64,000 nt of DNA from contig OZ017768.1 in the NCBI GenBank assembly GCA_963969345.1, positions 7,650,718 through 7,714,717 on the forward strand. The letters run 5' to 3'. Source of the DNA: Turbatrix aceti (taxonomy: Eukaryota > Nematoda > Chromadorea > Rhabditida > Panagrolaimidae). Under the pieces are notes generated by a model. It was not told the origin of the DNA. It did no database searches and was given only the letters and a program-made list of their open reading frames with translations. Positions 1 through 9,200 of this stretch are shown here, piece by piece. The translations under genes and the position numbers were made by a program. The first letter of the stretch is position 1; the number at the start of each line of letters is the position of its first letter.

Positions 1-1
1 T

Positions 2-331
2 CTAGATCTCCTTGAGCTTGTAAATGTACTCGAAATCAAGAACTTCCGAGGTATTTACATGCGAGACACTTTACCACCACAAGGAATTGGAGAAAGAGAA
101 GAGAGGGGAAGTGGTTACACCTACACGGAGAAAGTGAACGCTGATGACCTTTGTACGTCACACCCAAAAAAAGAACTCGACGAGTTTGGTCACACTCTAA
201 ACCTTCTCGAAGGTGCTGGCAAAGAGGTACAAGAGGAGAGCGAAGTGTCTCATTTGAGAACGATTCGTGTCGCAGAATTTCTTCAGTTTTGCTTCATTTT
301 CTTGCATAAATTATCTCAATATCGCTTATAA
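2..331 (+). pseudogene. Maverick/Polinton coding fragment, partial
   Basis: The frame entering from the left edge reads LDLLELVNVLEIKNFRG and then IYMRDTLP. The segment IKNFRGxxMRDTLP resembles a motif I recall from proteins encoded by Maverick/Polinton DNA transposons near their adenovirus-type protease; that link is from memory and untested. After DTLP the usual continuation is absent: the frame stays open but turns into Glu/Arg/Ser-rich sequence without a recognisable domain. I therefore see this as the broken 3' part of a transposon gene rather than a host gene. The next 1.1 kb holds a second Polinton-type reading frame in the same orientation, which supports the assignment. The upstream part lies outside the window. 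Confidence 0.45.
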
Positions 332-419
332 CTTGCTTCAAAGTTGCTTCCAAGACTTGAAATTTTTAATTTGATCTTTTCAGACAAGTCCTATTCTCAT
401 TCAATCTTTCACTCTGATA

Positions 420-793
420 ATGAGTGGAATTCTCCCAATTCCTATGGATGTTGAAGATCCTAAGAAGACTCCTAAGGTTTCGAAGATAGAAGAACTCGAT
501 ACTCAACGAGAAGAATTTCGGAAAGATTCAGAGAGTCTTACTCTGGAACAGCTTCAACGAAAGATTGGTTTCATTTACATATTATTTTAGAATTTTGAAG
601 ATTCTTCAACGAAAGATTGGTTTCATTTATATATTTTTTTGAATTTTGAAGATTCAATGACCGAATTCAGGCTGAAATGCTGGAAGATAAGGCTGCAAAA
701 GCAACTGCAAAAGCTACATTTGCAAGAGCTTACTATGAAAATGAGAAGAAGTTAATTGAGAAGAGACAAACAGCGCATCAACAAAGAAAAAAG
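420..793 (+). other. unassigned coding-like segments between transposon ORFs
   Basis: A TTTTCAG acceptor-like site at about 377-383 is followed by an ATG at 420 and an open frame beginning MSGILPIPMDVEDPKK that ends at 590. A second charged frame follows an ATTCAG site near 670 (AEMLEDKAAKATAKA, then Lys/Glu-rich) and stops at a GTGAGC donor-like site at 793. Both look coding: charged, helix-prone, with few rare residues. The donor and acceptor phases I tried do not join without a stop, so I do not offer a gene model. They lie between two Polinton-like fragments in the same orientation and may be part of the same element. Confidence 0.3.
555..655 (+). repeat. two-copy tandem duplication of about 50 bp
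   Basis: TTCAACGAAAGATTGGTTTC followed by an ATTT/TTTT spacer and GAATTTTGAAGATTC occurs twice in a row with few differences. The duplication spans the end of the small open frame at 420-590 and may be what broke its splice site. Confidence 0.75.
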
Positions 794-920
794 GTGAGCA
801 TTCATTTACTTAACTTGATATCGATAACGAAGTAAAAAAATATCTTCAGGGGAAAATATCATTATTACAATGTGCTTGCAATAATGATTTCTTACTATCT
901 TTTCTCATTATAATAAATAA

Positions 921-1400
921 ATGTCTAATCAAGTATATTGTTTCAAGTGTAAGATAAAGACGAATACTCTTGATGTTTCACACGTGTTGACAAAGAACAA
1001 TAGATCAATGATAAAGGGAAAGTGTGAAGTTTGTAATACAACAAAGTGTAAAATAATTTCTAAAGAAGTGAAAAGTAGTGGATCGATGAAGGATCTCTTA
1101 GAAAAAATTTATTACTCTCCTGAATCAGGATTTTGTGGAGTCAATGAATTGCAACGAAAAACAAAGTTACCAATCAAGGAAGTCAAAGAATTTCTGAATG
1201 AACAAGATGTTTATACTTTACATAATCCAGCTCGTAAGAACTTCAAGAGTCAAAGAGTTTACTTTGATGGTATGGATGATCAATGGCAATATAATTTTAG
1301 GAATTATCCATTGAAGTTTATTAATAGTCATCTTAGCAGTAAATTTAGTAGGATCTGTGGACGTAATAGAATTTTTATTTTCTGGGGATCTGTAAAGTGA
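921..1400 (+). CDS. Polinton protein: zinc-ribbon (DUF5679-like) fused to integrase N-terminal segment, truncated
   Basis: The 159-codon frame has two recognisable parts. Residues about 5-47 form a CxxC...CxxC ribbon (VYCFKCKIKT ... KCEVCNTTKC), which matches the small DUF5679-type zinc ribbons found in large DNA viruses and Maverick/Polinton elements. Residues about 64-125 contain GFCGVNELQRKT, YTLHNPARKNF and GMDDQWQ. The signature YTLHKPAR...DDQWQ is typical of the segment just before the catalytic core of Polinton and related retroviral-type integrases. In an active element DDQWQADL leads into the DDE core; here DDQWQYN is followed by about 35 residues that do not fit and then a stop, so the catalytic domain is missing. 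Codon use is AT-rich, unlike the GC-rich host exons that follow. Probably a transposon remnant. Confidence 0.6.
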   Translation: MSNQVYCFKCKIKTNTLDVSHVLTKNNRSMIKGKCEVCNTTKCKIISKEVKSSGSMKDLLEKIYYSPESGFCGVNELQRKTKLPIKEVKEFLNEQDVYTLHNPARKNFKSQRVYFDGMDDQWQYNFRNYPLKFINSHLSSKFSRICGRNRIFIFWGSVK

Positions 1401-1717
1401 AAGAGTGTGTTTTCTTCCGTAAACTATTTTAATATAACATTCAGCAAAGCCAAAAATATGAGTCATTGGAATACAGAAGGTAAGTAAGCCTTTTCTATTT
1501 TTAGTGTATTTATTTATCTTATAATTCATGATATCCTTAGTCTCGAGGATCCAACCAAAAGTATTTTGTTTATTCATTGTGGGTAACCCATCCATGTCGT
1601 AAATATTTAATTTTTATCAGGAGATCAAGCTTGACTCAGGTTCGCGATTTTATTTTTTTAAATGAAATTTATAAACAAATTATGTATAATATTTACTTCC
1701 GTGTTATTTTGTTTGTT

Positions 1718-4700
1718 TTACTCGTTGCAAAAATGAACAGGAACCAAGGACGCATCTGTTTCGCCGAAATCCGGATCGAGTCCGGCTTTGAGCGAAGCTA
1801 TGGAATCAAAATCGGTAGCCATGGTAGTCGAAGGCGGTGAGGAGGCATCGATGTCTCCTGGCATCGGGAAAAATCCAGAGAAAAACAACGCAAAGAACTC
1901 GATAAAACTGATGCACGAAATACCAGTCCAAAGCGCCAGAGCTCCGGATAAACCGTTGAAGAGACCCCTTTTCTACAAAAACAAAACAGTAATCCAAACT
2001 ACCGTAAACCTTAACTCACAGTAACCGAAGGAGTCTCAGTCATGACTTCGTACTCCATGTCGACGTAGTTGACGGCAACAAAGACGGCATTCTCGGAAAA
2101 AGCTGTGTAGCAATCCACACCGCTGTTTCCGTAGGTGTCGTAGCAAGACGGGGTAACCGCAGGCTTGGTTGTGTTCAGAGGCCATAGAGAACTCGAAACA
2201 GATACTTGGTAGTCCGGTTCGTTGCAGCCGGTTGTACAGGTGCAGTTTGTGGCGTTGGAGTAGTCACCGTGCTCCAGGATGTAGTTTTCGTAGCACTCGT
2301 ATGTATTTCCTTCGTTCACGGAACACCATACCGTGGATTCGTCGGGTCGTGGAAATCTGGGATCTGCGCAGTCGCAGGCAGCAATGACGGCAAGTTGGAA
2401 ACAGCTTCGAAAACAGCCCTGAAAAAAATCACACTTTGCAGGTGAATTCGAATTTTTTCCCAAAATCCCCATTTTCCGTTCCCAAAAATTCCATAGCAAG
2501 CCCGACTTCATAGGTATAGTAGCCAGAATAAATGTAGGTACTGCTGTCTGCGATTGACGAATGACAGTCTCCATACGGACTTCCCAATCTCGTGACATTG
2601 GTATACGACACTGCAACGTTAACTCTTGTGCCAACAGCAGCGTAAACGCCATCGTCGTCAGGAAAAGGCTCAAATCCCTGCTTCTGAACGGTAACACTCA
2701 AACCAGCTTTCGAAGTCGTCGAAAGATACTCGGAGACGTTGCTGAAGAGCATCATGCGAAGACCACCGGAACCGCCAAGCTTTGTTATGTACTTGATTCC
2801 CGCGTAGTTGTACGTGTAACAATTACCGTACATTGGGTCGCTGATTTGTTTAAAGTCACTGAAATTATTTACTTATGAATTTTTCTGATTGCCAAAAAGT
2901 AAGAATAAGAAAAACACGTACGATTCTATGCAGGGAATCAGGTCGTAAGAACAACTGATGACAATCTGTTGCAGAGTGTAACTGTAGTTGCTATTGCTCT
3001 CCACAATCGGTAACAGTGAGGCCAAAGTCTGCGAATTGAGGGCGATTACCGACGAGTTACTGCTCATACCATACTTCGCCATGAGTGCTTCCAATTCGGT
3101 TATCTGCATTCCTTCAAAAGTTGCTCCTTCGGCTGTTGTTCCGGAGACGGTAGTAGTTCCTTGACCATCGCCTCCGTCACCGTCACCGTCACCATCACCG
3201 TCACCATCACCATCACCATCACCGTCACCGTTACCATCACCGTTACCGTCACCGCTTCTGGCAGTAGTAGTAGTAGTACGTGAACCAAGAGAGTCATTGT
3301 AGGACCCCAGTGATGTCGTTGTCCCGCCATTACCACCTCCGCCCCCTGCCCCCCCGCCGGCCCCGACGGTTGTAGAGCGAGAATTAAGAGAATCGTTGTA
3401 AGACCCAAGTGACGTAGTTGTTCCACCATTACCCCCTCCACCACCTGCTCCGGACCCAACGGTTGTTGAACGAGAATGAAGAGAATCGTTGTAAGACCCC
3501 AGTGACGTAGTTGTTCCACCGTTTCCCCCTCCGCCACCTGCTCCGGTCCCAACAGTTGTTGAACGAGAATTAAGAGAATCGTTGTAAGACGCAAGTGACG
3601 TCGTTGTTCCCCCATTTCCCCCTCCGCCCCCAGCTCCGGTCCCAACAGTTGTAGAACGAGAACTGAGAGAATCGTTGTAAGACGCAAGCGACGTTGATGA
3701 CCCACCGTTACCGTCTCCTCCTCCATCAGAAGAAACAGTCGTCGCGAGATAAGACGGGGGAGTGGTCGTCGTAGTCCGGCCCAAAGGATTTTCCGTGGTA
3801 TCGCCCGTGGTTCCTGTATTTGCACTGTACCCAGAAAGAAGAGTTGTAGCTTTGCCGTTTTCATTTGTCAAAGTTGTCGTCGTTAACGAACCATTAGATC
3901 CGATCTGCGTTGTCAGACTGTCGTTATACGATGGCGGAGTGGAACCTGCGGCTACAGACCGTGCCGTATATTCAGGTGGCAAAGGCGCTGCGGAAGTTGA
4001 CTGTTCTCCAGAAGCCGAAGTCGTCGAAGCGACATCTGCTGTAGTAGTTGCCTGTTCAGTTGTTGTCGGTAATTCAGTTGTCGTCGGTCGAAAAGTTGTA
4101 ATACTGACTATCGAAGTCGATCTTTGTACCGACGTGGTCGGAAGATCAGTGGCCGATGCCGTTGTGGATTCTTCAGTTGTTGTCAAAATAGGAGTTGTCG
4201 AAGGCTTTACCGTAGAAGTCCTAGTTTCTGTTTCTGATTCCGTTGTTGTCGAACCTTCTGTCATCAACTCAGAAGTTGCGGACGTTGACATAGATTCCGA
4301 TGTTGAAATAGGTGAAGTTGTCGTTGGGGCAATAGTCGTCGTTGTTGTCGGTGCATCGGTCGTACTGCTTGCAACCGTTGTCAAAGTAGACGCCATGGGT
4401 GAAGTTGTTGCCGTTACTTCCGGAGTCGTATCAGAAGTTGATTCTGGCGTTGTTGAAACCGTCACCGAAATGGTTGACGTCGATGCAACTGGTGTAGTTG
4501 TAGCCGTCGCGGCCTGTGTCGTAGATTCTGACGTTGTTATTGGTGTTGTTTCCGAACTCAAAGTTGTTTCCGATGTAATAGGTGTCGTCGTCATTTCGGT
4601 TGAAGTCGTTTCGAAAGTGGTGGCGGTGGTGGCGGTGGTAGAAGTGGTTTCTGAAGTAGTCATAGTCGTATCCGTTGACGTAGATTCTGAAGTAATTGTT

Positions 4701-6038
4701 GTCGTAGAAGTTGATTCTGGTGTTGTTGTTGTCGTAGAACTCGGTAATTGTGTAGTCGTAGTCGTCGTCGAGGTTGTCTCCGGTGTAATTGAGGTTGTCG
4801 AAGTCGGTTCCGGTGTTGTAGTCGTTGTCGAAGTCGGTTCTGTTGTCGTTGTGGTCGTCGACGTCTGTTCAGGTGTCGCTGTGGTCGTCGACGTCTGTTC
4901 AGGTGTCGTTGTGGTCGTAGAAGTCGGTTCTGGTGTCGTCGTTGTCGTCGACGTCGGTTCTGGTGTCGTCGTGGTCGTCGAAGTTGGTTCCAGTGTTGTC
5001 GTTGTGGTTGAAGTTGGTTCAGGTGTGGTCGTCGTCGTCGTCGAAGTCGGTTCCGATGTCGTAGTTGTCGTCGAAGTCGGTTCCGGTGTCGTTGTCGTCG
5101 TCGACGTCGGTTCCGGTGTCGTAGTCGTCGTCGAAGTCGGTTCCGGTGTTGTAGTCGTCGTCGACGTCGGTTCTGGTGTCGTCGTTGTTGTAGAAGTTGG
5201 CTCCGGTGTCGTCGTCGTCGATGTCGAGGTCGGTTCCGGTGTTGTAGTCGTCGTCGACGTCGGTTCTGGTGTTGTCGTTGTTGTAGAAGTTGGCTCCGGT
5301 GTAGTTGTCGTCGATGTCGAGGTCGGTTCAGGTGTTGTTGTCGTAGACGTTGTTTCAGTTGTACTCGTAGTCGATGTACTTGTTTCCGTGGTAGTAACAA
5401 TAGGACAAGTCTGTCCCGCTGCTCGATAATACGAAATCGAAGCAATTGATGACGATCTTTTCACTCGGTTACTCGGTCCTTCGTTATAATCAGATTCCCA
5501 GTTGTAATCCGATTCCGTTTCCGTTTCCGCATCCAACATCGCATCTGTTACGCTGTAGCTCTGACCATCGATCTCAACAATGCTGCGTTTAGCAACAGCT
5601 TTTTCTGTTGTTGGGGATACTGTAGTAGACGACGATGTATTCACAGTTTTCAAATACATTAAGTAACGGTACAGAGTCATCTGTAAGTGTGGTAAAATGT
5701 AAGAGCACATTGTTTTTTAAAAACAAACTTACGAGGTCCTTCAGTTCGCTGATGTAATCTTCGTTTGAATTTGACATTGGATTGAGATTGCACACCGTCA
5801 CGGTCGGAAAAGTTTCGTTGAAAGCGCTTTTGAATTGCATAACGGTGTCCTTTCCATGTCTGGCGTACTGCTTACAGAGCTCCACCGACTGCCAGAAAAA
5901 CCCAGCAAGCAAACCGCAGATAACGAGTGTCCAAAAGATCCTCCAATACCAAAACGGCGATCGAAAAACAAATCCGAGAGTGTGAAGAGACGAAGTTCGG
6001 AGAAAAGATCTCTGTGCGACTCTATCGTACCGAACCAT
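1718..6038 (-). CDS. DEG/ENaC cation channel with giant mucin-like extracellular insert
   Basis: Five exons join in phase: 6038-5733, 5680-2922, 2858-2507, 2418-2020, 1972-1718 (1,356 codons plus stop). Family marks are TM1 with the post-TM1 signature FPTVTVCNLNP, YGNCYTYNY, a Cys-rich region starting GCFRSCFQ, and a last exon with TM2 (LSGALALWTGISCISFIEF) including the G-x-S selectivity triplet. Members are trimeric plasma-membrane sodium or cation channels. The usual length is 500-900 residues; this one is longer because about 700 residues of low-complexity sequence sit in the extracellular domain. These are TSTTTTTPEP-type repeats, then Ser/Thr blocks, a 28-residue GGGGGNGGTTTSL...SYNDSL repeat and a Gly-Asp run. 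The insert begins about 25 residues after RVKR (residues 174-177), a furin consensus. A paralogue lies 165 bp upstream. Ligand and ion preference cannot be inferred. Confidence 0.85.
3170..3265 (-). repeat. GGTGAC/GGTAAC hexamer run encoding Gly-Asp/Gly-Asn
   Basis: On the plus strand this is a run of ACCGTC/ACCATC hexamers. On the coding strand it gives about 15 Gly-Asp or Gly-Asn dipeptides within the channel insert. Such runs are prone to slippage, so length polymorphism is likely. Confidence 0.85.
3275..3705 (-). repeat. about five tandem 84-93 bp units in the channel gene
   Basis: Five consecutive units encode GSYNDSLNSRSTTVG followed by a Gly/Ala-rich linker and GGNGGTTTS. Units differ mainly in the number of glycines. 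The reading frame is kept across all units, showing selection on protein length in whole codons. Confidence 0.85.
4780..5395 (-). repeat. 30-33 bp minisatellite encoding TSTTTTTPEP
   Basis: About twenty tandem units on the minus strand encode TSTTTTTPEP with Ser/Thr length variants and PEQ/LEP/SEP substitutions. This is a mucin-type, potentially densely O-glycosylated sequence. The complementary strand is accidentally open over 500 codons (Val-rich) and should not be annotated as a gene. Confidence 0.9.
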
Positions 6039-6202
6039 GGCTTTGACGAAACAAAAAAGCCAACCAAACTTGTTTTATAGCATGACAATGATGGAGACAT
6101 AATGATGATATTATTTTACGCTTGATTGGGCAATTCAAACGCTGTTGCTAAGCTATTGCCCTATGCCCCCCGAACGAACCTCACTGATGCACCCAAACGA
6201 AC

Positions 6203-9200
6203 CTCGTATGTATAGGGACCGCTGTAGATGTATCCAGGCGACGCTTCGTCAGCGTGACAGTCACCGTAGGGTTTGCCCAAGCGATGAACTTCTTTCTGCA
6301 ATAAAAAATTCATAGATAGACACAGCATGTGAGGGCACTTACAAATGATATACCAATGTTGATATTGCTACCGACAGCGCCTAGGATGTGATCATCATTG
6401 GGAAAGGGCGCGTAGCCGGGATACGAAATCCCTATGGCTACTCCATCCATAGACGTCGATGAAAGATACTGAGAAGTGTTGCTATAGAGCACGAGCTGCA
6501 ATCCATGCCGAAGACCGGGATTAGTCAGCATTTTTGTGCCGTTATAATTAAAAGTGTAGCAAGTGCCGTAGGTCGGATCGATAATTTGCTGAAAGTCTCT
6601 AAACAAAAAAAACATATTTTGGATGAATAACAAAAAACGTACAGATCCAAATCACAAGGCAAAAAGTCGTAAGTGCAATTCATGAGAATTTCTTTCAGGG
6701 TGTACCCATACTGACTGGCATAGGTCACAATAATGGCACCTAATTGATTCAATACTTGAGCATTTAGCGACACAGTGGTCGAAGAAGCATTCAGAAGGTA
6801 CTTATCGATGAAAGCGTTGATTTCAGCAATTGTGTAGTTATCCAAATCATAACCTGTGATATTCAGCAAGATTGCGTTTAGGGTATCGTAGTCGTAATTG
6901 TCAGTTGAGTTCCCATCGCCATTGTTTCCTGAAGAATCGTCTGTACCATTGAGGCTTCCCGATGATCCATCTCCGCTGCCGTTATCGCTACCATCTTGAC
7001 TGTCGCTACCATTACCATCAGCATTGTTGCCATTGTTGCCAGAAGAATCTGAACCGCTACCGTTGTTGCCGGAAGAATCTGAACCGTTTCCGTTGTTGCC
7101 GGAAGAATCCGTGCCGTTGCCGTTGTTGCCGGAAGAATTCGTGCCGTTGCCGTTGTTGCCGGAAGAGTCCGTACCGCTGCCGTTGTTGCCAGAAGAATCT
7201 GAACCGCTACCGTTGTTGCCGGAAGAATCTGAACCGTTGCCGTTGTTGCCGGAAGAATCCGTGCCGTTGCCGTTGTTGCCGGATGAATCCGTACCGTTAC
7301 CGTTGTTACCGAAGAATCCGTGCCGTTGCCGTTGTTGCCGGAAGAATCCGTGCCGCTACCGTTGTTGCCGGAAGAATCCGTACCGTTGCCGTTGCTACCG
7401 GAAGAGCCCGTACCATTACCGTTCGTACCGGAAGAGTCAGCACCACTGCCGTTGTTTCCGGAAAAATCCGTACCGTTGCCGTTATTACCGGAGGAGTCCG
7501 TACCGTTGCCATTGTTGCCGGAAGAATCTGAACCGCTACCGTCGTTGCCGGAAGAATCTGAACCGGTACCGTTGCTACCGGAAGAATCCGTGCCGCTACC
7601 GTTGTTGCCGGAAGAATCCGTATCGTTGCCGTTGCTACCGGAAGAGCCCGTACCGTTGCCGTTATTACCGGAAGAGCCCGTACCGTTGCCATTGTTGCCG
7701 GAAGAATTTGAACCGCTACCGTTGTTGCCGGAAGAATCCGTGCCGTTGCCGTTACTACCGGAAGAATCCGTGCCGCTACCGTTGTTGCCGGAAGAGCCCG
7801 TACCGTTGCCGTTACCGCCCGAAGAATCCGTACCGTCACTGTTCGTACCGGAAGAGGCAGTACCACTGCCGTCGTTGCCGGAAGAGTCTGTTCCATTGCC
7901 GTTGGTGCCCGAAGAATTTGTGCCATTGCCGTTATTTCCAGAAGAATCCGTGCCATTACCGTTACTACCAGAAGAATCCGTGCCGTTACCGGAATTTCCC
8001 GTGCCATCAGTGCCGGTATTACCAGATGAATTTGTGCCATTGCCATTACTACCCGAAGAATCTGTACCATTCGTTCCTGAACTACCAGATGAATTTGTGC
8101 CATTACCATTACTACCAGAAGAATCAGTGCCATTAGTGCCCGAATTACCGGAAGAATCCGAACCATCACCAGACGACCCGCTACTATTTCCACTACTGCC
8201 ATTATTTTGAGTAGGAGCATTTGTTACTTTCTTATAAATAATCGTTTGTCCGTCGCTACGAATAACAATAATGGTGCCGTTTACCTCAATAATTTGCTGA
8301 CCAACATTATTGTCGTCAGAGTCATCATCTGCTGACGATTCAGATGATAAGTCACCAGAAGAAGCTGTTGCACCAGAATCCGTTGAATTCGATGAACTAT
8401 TATTTCCGAACAAAGATGTCGACATTGAACCAAGCGGATTTTCTGTGATTGCAGTTGAGTTACTTCCATCTGCTGATGAGTTAGACACTGTAATTGAAGT
8501 ATCTGTATATAATGTAAGAGTATCATCAGAATTCCCCGACGATGTAGAATCTGAATTAGAATTAGTCACTGCGGTAGCATCGTTAGAATTCGCTGTAGAA
8601 TTATTAGATTCATCAGAGCCGTCTGAATCAGCTCCAGATTCATTTGAATCAGTGGAATCTGCTGAGTCTCCGTCGGAATCGGAAAAATCAGTTGATTCCG
8701 TCCCTCCGCTACCAGATTCGTCGGAATCAGTGGAATCTGTTGAGTCACCGTTAGAATCCGACAAATCAGTTGATTCCGTCCCTCCGCTTCCAGATTCGTC
8801 AGAGTCAGTGGAATCTGTTGAGTTGCCGTTTGAATCCAAAAAATCGGTTGATTTCGTCTCTTCGCTTTCAGATTCGTTCGAATCAGTGGAATCTGTCGAA
8901 TTGCCGTTAGAATCCGAAAAATCTGTTGATTCCGTCGCCCCGCTGTTAGTATCTGTAGATTCAGATAACCCGTCGTCGGATGAATCAGAATTTGTCGAGT
9001 CAGAATCCGTAGAGAAATCATCAGAATTCGTCGAATCTCGTCGATCCACTAACATTGTCCGCTGAATTCGTTGACGATTGACTACTTTCATCAAAATTTG
9101 TCGATTCTGTCGAATTGTCATCTGTTGTTGCTGAAACCGACGTATTCGAAGTTGTTTCTGAAAACGGAGTAATCGAAGACATGAAATCCGTTGAATAAGA

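Noticed and set aside
3762..5429. 555-codon Val-rich open frame on the plus strand
   Set aside because: It is the antisense of the Thr-rich repeat: ACN codons on one strand give (T/G/A)GT i.e. Val/Gly on the other, so a long frame is expected by composition. The minus strand has the channel domains and splice sites.
7024..8210. Pro/Leu/Glu- and Arg/Cys-rich frames opposite the SGN repeats
   Set aside because: A 30-bp repeat without stops is open in several frames at once; only the frame joining the channel domains is credible.
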